From the NCBI GenBank assembly GCA_029783825.1, contig JAREIK010000335.1, forward strand, positions 197,513 through 261,512: a stretch of DNA of 64,000 bases. Reading direction: 5' to 3'. This DNA is from Sapria himalayana (lineage: Eukaryota > Streptophyta > Magnoliopsida > Malpighiales > Rafflesiaceae). Below the pieces are notes generated by a model that saw only the letters and a list, made by a program, of their open reading frames with translations, ran no database searches and was not told the origin of the DNA. A program made the position numbers and the translations under genes. Shown here piece by piece: positions 25,354 through 36,479 of this stretch; position 1 is the stretch's first letter; every line of letters begins with the position of its first letter.

Positions 25354-27260
25354 TCCCCTTTCTTGTCCTTTCACTTGGTTCTTGTGTTCTCCTAATTCTT
25401 GCCTTTTTGTTTGGCTTTGATTAGTGCACTAGAAGAGACATGCTCTCTACATCTAGCAATATTGTGATATTTTTCAACTTTAGCATGCTAATAAATTCTC
25501 TGTTTCTTCATGTAGATTTTATAAACACATTGCCTAGATATTCATGATATTTTAATTTGAAGAAGCTTAGGTTAGTTGGAATGAAAAGTCATGATTGTCA
25601 TGTATTTATGTAGAGATTAATATCAAATACTTTCCGTTAAATACTTTTTCTACGTGTTTGGACGGTCCTTACAGAACTTAGTTTGTTCTTCAAACAGCTA
25701 ATCACAACCACAATCAAAATAGATGACATTGTGAGATTGGAGAATGACATACATCTCATTCTTTGTAAGCTTGAAAGAATATTCCCACTGAGCTTTTTTG
25801 ACTCAATGAAGCATTTTCCTGTCCATTTGGCTTATGAACCAAGGATAGCCAAGCCAATGTAATACAGGAGTATGTATCCATTTGAAAGGTAAATAAATAT
25901 ATGTAATTGTATTTTATTATTTCAAGCATAAATTAATATTGTAATTTGATTTTATTGAAACATAACAAAATGGTTGTAGGTATTTTCGTAAGTTTAAATT
26001 GAATGTTAGAAACATGCCAAAAGTTGAAGGTTCAATTTGTAATGCATATTATGTAGAAAAACATTATTTTTTTGTTCTTATTCTTTTGAGGACCATATCA
26101 ATACAAAGAATTATAATCTATTATAATTCCTTTTATTTTGCTTCCCTTTCTTGTCCTTTCACTTGGTTCTTGTGTTCTCCTAATTCTTGCCTTTTTGTGT
26201 GGCTTTGATTAGTGCACTAGAAGAGACATGCTCTCTTCATCTAGCAATATTGTGATATCTTTTCAACTTTAGCATGCTAATAAATTCTCTGTTTCTTCAT
26301 GTAGATTCTACAAACACATTGCCTAGATATTCACGATATTTTGCCTTTGAAGTCAAAATATCTTGGATGTATTGTAGTATTTAATTTTGCTCTATTATAT
26401 CCTGCCCTATTACAGGTCTAATTTAATTTGTCATAACTTGGATGTATTGCATATTGAAAAAAATATATTTTACAATGTTTTCAACCATGCCTAAATATAG
26501 ATGAACAAAAAGGACACTATAAAATCAAGACAAGAGTTAAATAATTGCTATCGGTGTCCTGAATCGAAATGGAATGAGGCTACAAAAAAATACCCTAAAG
26601 CTTGTTACACGCTTGATAAGAAGGCAAGACAAAAATTGTGTGAATGGGTCAAAATTTTGAAATTCCATGATGGATATGTGTCAAATATTGGCAGATGTCT
26701 GGATATGAAGAAGCTTAGGTTATTTGGAATGAAAAGTCATGATTGTCATGTATTTATGTAGAAATTAATACCAAATACTTTCCGTTAAATACTTTTTCTA
26801 CGTGTTTGGAAGGTCCTTACAGAACTTAGTTTTTTCTTCAAACAGTTAATCACAACCACAATCAAAATAGATGACATTGTGAGATTGAAGAATGACATAC
26901 ATCTCATTCTTTGTAAGCTTGAATGAATATTCCCACTGAGCTTTTTTGACTCAATGGAGCATTTTCCTGTCCATTTAGCTTATGAACCAAGGATAGCCAA
27001 GCCAATATAATACAGGAGTATGTATCCTTTTGAGAGGTAAATAAATATATGTAATTGTATTTTATTATTTCAAGACTAAATTAATATTGTAATTTGATTT
27101 TATTGAAACATAACAAAATGGTTGTAGGTATTTTCATAAGTTTAAATTGAATGTTAGAAACATGCCAAAAGTTGAAGGTTCAATCTGTAATGCATATTAT
27201 GTAGAAAAGCATCATTTTTTTGTTCTTATTCTTTTGAGGACCATATCAATACAAAGAATA
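25354..27260 (+). repeat. Imperfect tandem duplication in copy G leader and DUF4218 region
   Basis: The segment 25,354-26,142 recurs at 26,143-27,260. The shared stretches are 25,354-25,556 with 26,143-26,341 (starting CCTTTCTTGTCCTTTCACTT) and 25,560-26,110 with 26,709-27,258 (GAAGAAGCTTAGGTTA). The first unit lacks about 370 bp (26,342-26,708 of the second). Only the second unit continues into the rest of the transposase. Confidence 0.9.
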
Positions 27261-28476
27261 TAAATTTGCCTTAGGATGATAAAGGTCATGTGCTGGTAGA
27301 AGAATATGAATCTGATGACAAGTTATCAATCTTCAAGCATCCTAGAAAAGCATTTGGAAGAGAAAAGAAAAGATGTATGATAGATGAATAGTACAAAGCA
27401 ACTCCTAGCTACCGTTTACTTAATTATGATGAGGTTGCATCATATATTGAGTATGTATACCCAAAATGATTGAAGGTTTAATCATAGGATAATTTTGTCT
27501 TGAATAGTAATAATTAAAAATTAATATCCAGTATTGTCCCTCTGTCGATATTTGTGCAGTGTTTATATTGAGCAATTAAAATAAAGGCTACCATCCATTC
27601 ATAGCCATAAGGTTGATTCTATGCTAGAATAGAATTTGCGAATTAGTTCAAGAACTATGTGAGAATTATTAAGCCTTAATTTTTTTGAATAATTTGATTT
27701 ATTAGTATCTTATATTTTTTAACATCATTTATTGAATGTATGAAATAGACATATAATCGTTAAAATGAAGATTTCAACATATTCATACAGAATCTAAGTA
27801 AAGGCTCATTTTGATAGTGACATCCTATCCTGGGTATTTTTTCAATGAATATAAATTTCACAAAATAGGGCATTGTTCTTCTAAAGAAACTATGAATAGT
27901 GGTGTATGCATTAAAGGCTCAAGTTATAGTGTAAATGAGATTGATTATTATGGTCAACTAGCAAAAGTTATTGAGTTGGAGTATCCTAGACTCCAAAATA
28001 ATAGCATTGTATTATTAAAATGTGAGTGGTTTGCTCCTACATGAAATGTTAATACAACGATTCATTCGGATTATATGTTAGTGGATGTTATTCATAAATG
28101 CAGATTTAATTGATATGAGCCATTTATTATGGTAGTTCAAGCCACTCAAGTATATTATTATACATATTCGAGTTTATCTCATGATAAGAGTGACTGGTGG
28201 GCTATTTGCAAAATCAAAGCTCGATCAAATTTTGAAGTAACAACTCAACAAAGAAGTGCAAACTTAGCTATTGCATCTGCATTTCAAGAAGATGACATAA
28301 TTAATATTGTGCCTGTGCATGTAGATGAAGATCCAGAAAACTTATGTGACTCAAATGGTGACCTAATAGATTTTGAAGATGATCATTTTCTATCTGAAGA
28401 TGAGTTGGAACTTCCTTCAGAATCAGATGAAATGTCAAAAGATCCATTAGAAGATGATAGTGATACCGATAATTAA
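26342..28476 (+). pseudogene. CACTA transposase 3' part, copy G, tnp2 core deleted
   Basis: Reading begins near the end of Transposase_21 (CHNLDVLHIEKN-type text, about 26,420-26,480). It then runs through LNNCYRCPESKWNEATKKYP and the DUF4218 start KSHDCHVFM (26,501-26,761), the DUF4218 end (27,130-27,480), DUF4216 with YFFNEYKFHKIGHCSSKE and VIELEYPRLQNNSIVLLKCE (27,811-28,044), and the WWAICKIKAR plus acidic tail ending DSDTDN and TAA (28,129-28,476). Compared with copy A, everything from the leader to the end of the tnp2 core is gone. The 115-residue tail is the best preserved piece of transposase in the window. Confidence 0.88.
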
Positions 28477-28645
28477 ACTATTATAATATTATTATAATAT
28501 TATAATTTCAAAGACTTTTTATATTTTGTTGGAATCCATTGGTGTGTGTTATTCTAAAATGCATGGTTATTCGTCATACAATATCAATTTATGTTTTCAT
28601 TATATCTCTATTATTTGTTCATTGTTTTTCCTTTTTGTATAGTAG

Positions 28646-30535
28646 ATGGCATATAAAGGACTTAGGCATGGTTGAGGTGGACGTGGATGCAGACATGGAC
28701 GAGATTCATCTAGTATTTTATGTATTGTTATACAATCAGTACCATCTCATACCCACCCTATCTAGACTTCAACATCACCATCATCATCACCATCATTGAC
28801 ACCTTTACCATCACCTTTATCAGATATATGGCCACCACCTATTGTCCCTCCTATACACACTTCTAATCCATCACCATCTTCTACACCACATTTTTACACC
28901 ATCAGTTGTTCTCTAATTTATAGCACCATCGACATCATTAAATGTAGTAGGCTTCATCTGCAGGCAGTGCTAAGCTAGTAATAGAAATTATGGATGGGAG
29001 GTATAAAAAAATGTAACAATTATTTTAATATAAATATTATGATGTCCCTTTTAGTGGTTTTGTTTTTATATATATTTATTATTGCTTATTTTCAATGTTA
29101 ATTATTTATTTTTATAGTTTAATTCCATCTCACAAGTATTTAGCTATAATTACAAAGTCTTTCAACAAAATGGTAGATTCCAAAGCATTATAGTGGAAAA
29201 AAGTTTCTGAATCAACAAAAGAGACTAACTTTTATGACTTTCAGGTATAAAAAAAGAAACAAAGCATTGAAAATTAATTATCTAATTAGTTAACTATTAT
29301 GTTGGTTATTATTCAAGCATAAAAGAATTGTCCTTTTTATTAATATAGTTTTTTTTTGAATTTTTTATATATAAAATCAGTGTACATGGGCACTCCAATT
29401 TGATGGACAGATAAAGTCATTGTGAGAGAGCAAAACTGTTGAATGGTACTTAGATTTTGTCCATAAATTGAAGTTTCTAAAAGTTTGGCCTTATTTTATA
29501 CCTGAGGATGAGTGACTCGAGTGGCTTAAGTATTGAGAGGAACTAGAAGTGAAGAAAAAATCAAAGATAGCCAGCAAAAATTGACGGATTGAGGTAGCTA
29601 GACCAGGTACAGGAATGTCTCACCACACAAGAGGATCAAAGTTGTGCATTGAGTATGCTTGAGATTGGGTACAATTTATAACTTTAAAATTTATATATTT
29701 AGTAGTTGGCCTAATAGTCCAAATAATTTATCTTTGCATGGTTTTACAATTTTAGCTAAAATTTTCTAACGTATGTTATTTTTTGACATAATAAATACAA
29801 ACATTAGGGCTGGATAATTGTGCCAAGATCCTAATTTTTTTGTGATTTTTAGGAAGATGCATGTATAGAAATGGATTAAAAATTTGTTGGCAACAAGTCT
29901 CATATGATTGCTGTAAGAATGAGCTATATTAATAAACTTTTATAATACTATAGTAAATTTTAAAAGTTGTGTGGAATGAAAAATATTTGATTTATTTATT
30001 TTAAATCTGGCACAGTATTTTATTCTATTTTATTATAAGACCTCATGGAGGAATGTGTGATAGCTACTTCTCAATCATTTGAAAGTTCTATGGGACTTCA
30101 ACCAAGTGACTATTATCTTTTTTTATTTGGAGTCCATAAAAGGTCAGAAGAAGCAGTGAGTGTAAAGCATCAGCTCGAAGGGAGTGGATTTTTGTTCTAG
30201 CAGTCATGCTTCTAGTTCCTCTATCATAACACTAGTGGAAGAAGTGGTCGAACAGCTAGATATAGAAACAAATGAATGATTTGTATATATGGAGAAAGAA
30301 ATTAAAGAGAAGGATTAGCATATACTTTTTGAAGGATAAAATGCAGGAAATAAAAAAGAAGTAAATGATGAGATAAAAGAAGTTAAGAATGCAATACAAA
30401 AGAAGATGTCTTATATAGAGTCATAGTTAATGGCCTTGATGTAGCAGATAGCATACTAACTTCTAGCAGAGAAACAATGCAGGAGAAGCAAGCACAAATG
30501 CACTAGCTAATGATGAAGATGATGATTTAGTTTTA
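28646..30535 (+). pseudogene. CACTA gene 2 (Transposase_24-like), copy G, broken
   Basis: It starts MAYKGLRHG at 28,646, about 170 bp after the transposase stop, just downstream of a TTTGTATAGTAG splice-acceptor-like string. A Pro/Ser-rich stretch (PSPLSDIWPPPIVPPIHTSN, 28,796-28,978) lies in a shifted frame. A Transposase_24-like region follows at 29,380-29,650 (FDGQIKSL, then a stop, RAKLLNGT) and then ECVIATSQSFESSMGLQPSD (about 30,045-30,110). The coiled-coil region (30,290-30,420) is shorter than in copy C. The C-terminal text NEDDDLVLNDYMLM is acidic (to about 30,535). The His8 run near 28,780 is out of frame with the gene. Many stops; not functional. Confidence 0.75.
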
Positions 30536-30639
30536 AATGATTATATGCTTATGTAATCTTTTTGTTTTAACTATGTAACTATTGTATCAGAATAATTTCC
30601 AAATTGCTTTTACCTTTTGTTAATTATAAAAAATGGGTT

Positions 30640-30995
30640 ATAATATATGTTTTTATTCAATTTAATATAAATATTTAAAAATATGTAATCAAATTCTTTG
30701 TAAAAAATTAAATTGTGAAAATAGATTTGGAATGAAAAAAGCTAGGGATTTTTCCCTTGCTAATTTAGATAGGGAATTTTATATATATATTTAGGAGAAA
30801 AATTTTAATTACTACTCTTGATTATGATCAAAATATTAAGGGAAAAAATATAATTAGCTAGGGATTTATGTAATTCAAAAATTTGTTAGGGAATTTTTTT
30901 TTCCATTAATATTTTGTGATGAGCACTTTAGCTTTGGATAATTTATGTCATAAATCCATTGCTATTCTATTTTAACGATAGAATTTCTTATACTA
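30640..30995 (+). promoter_or_regulatory. 3' subterminal motifs and degenerate 3' terminal repeat, copy G
   Basis: Motifs include AGCTAGGGATTTTTCCCTTGCTAATTTAG, TAGCTAGGGATTT and GATGAGCACTTTAGC. These match the inverted 3' end of D (CCCTAGCTAAAT, TAAAATGCTCATTGC). The end TTTCTTATACTA differs from the inverse of CACTACAAGAAA at three bases. A (TA)n run follows at once. Confidence 0.7.
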
Positions 30996-31640
30996 TATAT
31001 ATATATATATAACTAAATGTTTTAACTATATATAACAATTTATAACTTTATATACTATATGTATAATAATATATAACTATAAATAATTGTATCTTACTAT
31101 ATCTATAACTATAAAAACTTTATACATAACTATATTTATATATATAATTTACAACATATATTTAATATACATTTTTATATATTATTATATAAAAATGTAT
31201 TTTACTATATCTATACCTATAGATAACTATATGTATAAATTTATAAATTTATAAAAAATATATATATATACCTACATGTATAAATATAAGTTTAGCTTTA
31301 TGTGTAACTATATGTATAATAACATAAAACTATATTTATAATTATATGTATACAAACATATTACATTATGTTTAACTATATGTATATAACTACATATAAA
31401 TATTTGTATAACTATATAAAACTTTATATAATAAGATATAACTATATTTATAACTATGTATACATATATGTAAATCTATATATTTGTTTATAACTTTGTA
31501 TACATTTATGTATAACTACATATAACTACTTGTATGAATTTATATATGTATATATATATAACTATACGTTTAACTATATATATCTATTTATAACTACATA
31601 TACTATATGTATAATAACATATAATTATAAATGGGATAAT
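30996..31640. repeat. AT satellite, copy C
   Basis: This is the inverted form of the TATAGTTATACA satellite of D (TGTATAACTATA on this strand). It begins with a (TA)n run that corresponds to the dinucleotide site of the D higher-order repeat. Confidence 0.85.
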
Positions 31641-31898
31641 ACTAATTTGTTGCACTAACTTGAAATTAAATGACTAAAGATATAATATCAACAATATGTA
31701 AGCACATAGCATGAGAGTGTCTGTTGGTTAGATATAGCATGATGTTGAATTAAGGGTAGTACTCTTTCCTAATCACACCCCTTGGGCCTCAGTCTCATAT
31801 ATGAACTTATATATGACAAAAGATGTAATAAATGATAGGTTTGTAAAGAAGAAACTTTTTTATTCTTTTATATAATTCTTCATTCTAACACTGCATTC
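31641..31898 (+). other. Conserved 5' leader block, copy C
   Basis: This block matches D 49,561-49,838 in inverted orientation: TAATTTGTTGCACTAACTTGAAATTAAATG, CATATAGCATG, CCCAGTGGG/CCCTTGGG and AATTCTTCATTCTAACA are shared. It is non-coding and probably lies between the satellite and the transposase start in the parent element. Confidence 0.75.
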
Positions 31899-32118
31899 TC
31901 TATGTATCTCTCGCCCCCTCTTTCATTCTTTATGTGTCACTCTCTCTCTCTTTATCTCTCTCTTGCTATTTTATATATTGCTCTCTTTCTTTTTTACTTT
32001 ATCTCCCCCTCTCTTTCTTTCACTCTCCAGCTCTCTCCCACTCTCTCTCCCCCCTTTCTCTCTCTCTCTCCTCCTTTCTGCTCTCTCTCACTCTCCCTCA
32101 CCCTGCTTTCTCTCTCTC
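31899..32118. repeat. (CT)n-rich tract, copy C
   Basis: A polypyrimidine tract of CTCTCT mixed with CCCC and TTTC, homologous in position to the GA-rich tract of D (49,205-49,560). It runs without a break into transposase codons at 32,119. The long Leu/Ser/Pro frames over it are repeat artefacts. Confidence 0.9.
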
Positions 32119-32347
32119 AACAAAGAAGTGCAGACATAGCTATTGCACCGGCATTCCAAAAAGATGACATAAATAATATTGATCCTGTCCATGTAGATTA
32201 AGATCTAGAAAATTATGTGACTCAAATGGTGGCCTAATATAAATTGAAGATGATAAATTTATATCTAAAGATGAGTTAGAACTTCCATTGGAATCAGACA
32301 AAATGTCAGAAGATCCATTGAAGGATGATAGTGATGCCGATAATTAA
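32119..32347 (+). pseudogene. Transposase C-terminal tail, copy C
   Basis: Text QQRSADIAIAPAFQKDDINN matches the tail in copy G (QQRSANLAIASAFQEDDIIN, 28,246-28,305) and ends with the same DADN and TAA. Two frameshifts interrupt it. Nothing upstream of the tail remains, since the deletion breakpoint lies at the CT tract. Confidence 0.85.
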
Positions 32348-32489
32348 ACTATTATAATTATATTATAATATTAAACTATCAAAGACATTCTATATTTTGT
32401 TGAAATCTATTGGTGTATTCTATTTAAAATGCAAGGTTGTTCATCATATCTCTATTATTTTTCTATGTTTTTATATTTTTGTATAGTAG

Positions 32490-34430
32490 ATGGCACTTAA
32501 TCATCATGGCCATGGTGGAGGTGGACGTGGATGGAGTACTAGACCAAATCCATCTAGTATTTTACATCATTTTGCAAATTTAGTACCATCTCATACCCAC
32601 CATATCCATACATCAATATCACAATCACCATCTTCATTTCCATCACCAACACCATCATTGACACCTTTACTCTCACCTTTATCAGATATAAGCCCATCAC
32701 CCATTACCATTCATGCACACACTTTTGATCCATCACCATCTTCAATAATCATTTTACACCAATATTTCTTCCATTTATAGAACCATCGACATGATCAAAT
32801 GTTGTGCTTTCCTCTACATTCAGTGCTAATTTAGTAATTGAGATTGAGGCTTGGAGGTATAAGAAATATGTAAATATTACTTGAATAAAAAATTATGATG
32901 TTCTTGTTAGTAGTTTTTGTATATGTTTTTCCATCTCACATTTGTTCGGCTATAATTACAAAGTCTTCAAGAAAATGGTTAATTCTAAAGCATTCTTATG
33001 GAAGAAAATTTCTAAATTAGCAAAAGAGTCGAATTTTAATGACTTTCACGTAAAAATAATGAGACAAAAGCATTGAAAATTAATTATCTAATTAGTTAAC
33101 TATTATGTTGAATATTTTTCAAGCAGTAAATAATCATGTCATTGTTATTAATATAATTTTTTTTGTGATTTTTCTATATATGGAATCCATCCAAATGGGC
33201 ACCCAAATTTGATGGAAAGATAAAGTCATTATGAGAGAGCAAAGCTGTTGAATGGTATTCTGATTTTGTCCATAAATTGAAGAATATAAAAGAAAGGCCT
33301 GATTTTATATCTAAGGATGACTAGCCAGAGTAGCTTAACCATTGAGATGAGCCAGATGTAAAAAATAATTAGAGATTTCTAGCAAAAATCAGCAAAATAA
33401 GTTAGTCGGACTAGGTACAGGAATGTTTCGCCACAAAGGAGGGTCAAAGGCGAGCTTTGAGAATGCTCGAGATTTGGTACAATTTTAAAAATTTAAACAT
33501 TTATATATTTAGTGGTTATCCTAATAGTCTTAATAAATAAAATCTGTGCATGGTTTTATTAATTTTATTAAATTTTTTTATCATTTGTTATTTTATGATT
33601 TAATAAATACATACTCTATGGTGGAGAATTGAGTCGAGATTCTAATTTTTATGAGATTTTCAAAAAGATGTATGTGAAGAAAGTGGATGGTCAGTTTTTT
33701 GACAACAAGTCTCAGATGATTGGTGTAAGAATCTATAATATTAATAAAATTTTATAGTACTATAAAAAATTTTAAAAGTTATTTGGAAAGCAAAATATTA
33801 AATTTATTTTATGTATATCTATAATAGTATTTTTCCATATTTTATCACTGAAACTAATGGAGTGTGATAGTTGTTTCTCAAACAAGTTGAGGGTTCTATG
33901 GATCTTCAACCAATTGACTATGATCCTATGTATTTGGAGACCATAGAAAGTCATAAGAAGTAGTGAGTGTATGACATCGACTTGACGGGAGTGACATTAT
34001 TTTGTAGTAGTTGTGATTCCAATTCATCTATTACAGCAATGGTGTATGAGATGGTTGAACAAGTAATGAAAACTAATGAATGTTTTGAATTTCTGGAGAT
34101 AGAAATGAAAGAGAAGGATGAGTGGATATCTCATTTGAAGGAAGAAATACAGGAAATGAAAAAAGAGAAGGATGAGCAGACTACTCATTTGAATGAAGAA
34201 ATACAAGAAATGAAAGAAGAGAAGGATGAGTAGATTACTAATTTGAAGGAAGAAATGCAAGAAATTAAAGAAATGAATGATGAGATGAAAGAAATTAAGA
34301 ATGTAATACAATAGCAGATGTCCTATATGGGGTCATAGTTAGTGCATTGACACGACAAATAGCATTTCGAGATCCATCTACCAAACCACACAGGAGAGGC
34401 TAGCACAAATTAACCAACTAATTATGAGGA
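32490..34430 (+). pseudogene. CACTA gene 2 (Transposase_24-like, coiled coil), copy C
   Basis: The start at 32,490 follows TTTTTGTATAGTAG and gives MALNHHGHGGGGRGWSTRPN, then a Pro/Ser-rich stretch (to 32,780). A region with SKAVEWYSDFVHKLK and RPDFISKDD (about 33,200-33,350) has the Trp-rich layout of Transposase_24. It is followed by a coiled coil at 33,967-34,233 with three to four repeats of 17-18 residues (units starting at 34,105, 34,156, 34,210 and 34,264; EEIQEMKKEKDEQTTHLN). The tail GEAS-TN-PTNYEDDF lies near 34,395-34,430. This is the best preserved N-terminus of gene 2 in the window. Stops and frameshifts break the middle. Confidence 0.8.
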
Positions 34431-34539
34431 TGATTTTGTATCATATTTATTTCTGAACAGTTTTTAATTTATGTATATGAGTAGCAAAATAAGATGAGAT
34501 ATTTTTTGAGGTATCACTTTTTTACACTCTGGTTTTGTT

Positions 34540-35150
34540 CATTGTTATGCCGATTAACCTAATAATGAATCTTTGTAGGATATTTGATGTGAGACACACT
34601 AAAAATTCTGATTAAAAACATTCAGACTTTGTCATGGTCCTTCCTATGCATTAGTCCCATCTTTACTGATCTCTATTAGATCAAAAGGAGGCCAATCTTC
34701 TATTATCTTAATTATTCATGGAAAATTTTATTTTTGCACTCTTTCTCTCGATCTAAACATCATGTTAGACTTCTTTTAGTTATTTTTTAAGTTGTATGAC
34801 TATCAACTTAGATTTGTGTTTATTAATGTCTATAATTAATATTTTTAAATATCTGTGAATATGTTTGTGTTTACTTGAATATTTGGGTTGAGTTTTAGCA
34901 TAATATAGGTATGTAAAAGGCTTGGCTAGTCCTCCTGGTGCTGGGAACTAGCATGTTAGCTTCTAAAGTTTTGAGATGAAAAAAAAATTTTGGTCCAGCG
35001 TAGTCATAGGTTTGTTCTTGACACATTTATTTCATGTAGATCTACATTGTCGCTATTCAGATCTATGACTGGTTATTATTGATCATCTATGGAATTAAAC
35101 TATTGAAATGTTAATATCCATTATGATTACTAATGAAATTCAATTAAATG
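34540..35150 (+). other. Conserved 3' block downstream of gene 2, copy C
   Basis: This block matches, inverted, D 42,800-43,330, F 58,020-58,320 and 60,180-60,650, and A 540-1,040. Shared words are GATGTGAGACACAC, CTTTGTCATGGTCCTTCC, TAGGTATGTAAAAGGCTTGGCTGGTCCTC and GCTTCTAAAGTTTTGAGATGAA. It is conserved non-coding sequence or untranslated exons of the element. Confidence 0.75.
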
Positions 35151-35192
35151 TGTTCATTTTTCTTTTTTTCCCTCTTTCATGTTCATAGTTTC

Positions 35193-35446
35193 ATGGATGA
35201 CGATGAGCGGAACATGAGGAACTGTGGATCTTATGAGCCATTTTTCAGGGGAATCTTGGTCTACATCTGGTACCTAGCATGGGAGACCATGACAAGAAGC
35301 CTTTCTTACCATGACATTATATTAACAACTTTTTGGTTAATGCCAACAATTCATTCAATCCCCACGAATGCTTTGTCTCCAACACTTCTCTTACACTACA
35401 ATACATGAGAGATGGCTGGATAAATTAGGGAGATAAGTTTTTGAAG
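35193..35446 (+). pseudogene. Captured fragment of a BBR/BASIC PENTACYSTEINE (GAGA-binding) transcription factor gene
   Basis: The frame from ATG at 35,193 reads MDDDERNMRNCGSYEPFFRG. After a one-base loss in a G run at about 35,251 it continues NLGLHLVPSMGDHDKKPFLP, then a stop (312-314 of 35,xxx, CGA to TGA type), HYINNFLVNANNSFNPHECF, VSNTSLTLQYMRDGWIN, a TAG stop, and GDKFLK. Plant class I BBR/BPC proteins begin MDDD, have RNWGYYEP, KGNLGLQLM, DTKPFL, and a YMRDGWIN..KFL segment in the same order. These proteins bind GA repeats and regulate developmental genes in the nucleus. Only about 85 N-terminal residues are present; the C-terminal pentacysteine DNA-binding domain is not. The source ATG is preceded by CATGTTCATAG, like the end of a 5'-UTR intron. 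The identification is by motif order; the host copy is not in this window. Confidence 0.85.
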
Positions 35447-35504
35447 TTTTGTGCCATCTTTATGAAGTATAAATGGGATAATACTAATTTGTTGTAGTTT
35501 GGAG

Positions 35505-35850
35505 TCATCCGAGACTATGTCATTATATTTATGTGTGTATATATGTATATATATACTATAGTATATATGTACATATATATACTCATTATAATATATATTG
35601 TAGTAGATGTGTACATAATAGTCAGTATCCTATATACTATAGTATATATGTAGATATACAGAGTATATATGTACATAAACTAGGGTAGTAATATTACATA
35701 TAGGACTACACTATATAAGTACATATATACTGCAGTATATGTACGTATATACTACAGTATTATAAGTACATATATATGCAGTATATATGTACATATACTC
35801 AGTATTAACGTACATATATATTATAGTATATATGTACATACTAAATTTGA
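35505..35850. repeat. 21-bp palindromic AT satellite, copy C, first block
   Basis: Irregular repeats of a 20-21-bp unit of type ATATACT-CAGTATATATGTAC. The unit is made of overlapping palindromes (GTATATAC, TATGTACATA). Confidence 0.85.
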
Positions 35851-35879
35851 TGCCATGATCACTAAGAAATTAAAGTAGT

Positions 35880-36300
35880 TTTTTATTTCTATCCAAATTT
35901 GATACTTGCATAATGATGCCACACTATAAAATTGGCAAAGTAGATTAAAAAGCTAAGCTAGAGGGACTAATTGACCAGATAAAGCTGATCCCTTCTCTTT
36001 GTTTCTTGAAAGTAGAGTTTTTTCCTATTGCTGTAGAAGGATTTTGAAATAATTATAAGAAATACTTATGACAAGTGTATTTTGCAAGTTCTACTTTTTT
36101 TTTCTTTCTAGATACTATGTTTAAGATTCTCATAACTACTAATAACTCCTTTTTTCCCTTTTCAATTGTGTAGGATTTTAGCCCTTGAATCAAAATATTC
36201 TTGCAAGAATGATTGAAACTAGGAAGGCAGTGGTCCAGTTGTTTTACTTCTTCGAACCCTATCATGACTCAAGAGTTTGCGTATCTTGGTCATGGTGAGT
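35880..36300 (+). other. Exon-like block W, copy C
   Basis: This block matches E 54,850-55,290 inverted. It has a segment at 36,174-36,294 between TTGTGTAG and GTGAGTTA, and an upstream segment starting after GGCAAAGTAG at about 35,936-35,946. The frames are broken here; E has the better copy. Probably captured gene sequence, source unknown. Confidence 0.5.
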
Positions 36301-36479
36301 TATATTTCATTGCTGATTATTTACTACATGAAAACATGATATGCATTCTTTGTCATTGAATTAGAATGTCTCTATTGTTCTGACATGTTTGGATATTAAT
36401 GAAAGATTTAGAACAGAGTAACATTCTAAATAGTTTCTTGATTCAATGAGAGTTTTCTTTATATGTGCATATAAGAGAA

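Larger units (their letters stand above)
12887..30995 (+). mobile_element. CACTA element, copy G, large and internally rearranged
   Basis: The left end begins CACTATAAAAAATT at 12,887 and is followed by motifs matching the 5' end of D (AATTTAGCT, AATCCCTAGCTAA, GAGGGATTA-CTAGGGAATAGCA). The right end reads TTTCTTATACTA at 30,984-30,995, a degenerate inverted copy of CACTACAAGAAA. Between them lie AT satellites, a decayed copia element, a duplicated leader, a transposase that has lost its tnp2 core, and a broken gene 2. The 3-bp flanks (CTA left, TAT right) do not match, so the two ends may not be from one insertion. The pairing is my inference from order and orientation. Confidence 0.65.

Noticed and set aside
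26501..26761. 86-residue frame considered as a separate small gene
   Set aside because: It is the DUF4218 entry of the broken transposase, matching 4,839-5,140 of copy A on the opposite strand.
28539..28799. Frame ending in eight histidines
   Set aside because: The CAT/CAC run lies in gene 2 but in a different phase from its Pro/Ser-rich coding text.
12887..30995. Treating copy G as a clean single insertion like D
   Set aside because: The 3-bp flanks differ (CTA and TAT) and the right terminus is degenerate, so only order and orientation link the ends.
31902..32201. Plus-strand frame joining Leu/Ser repeats to QQRSADIAIAPAFQKDD
   Set aside because: Only the last part is transposase; the first part is the CT tract joined by deletion, not a designed fusion protein.
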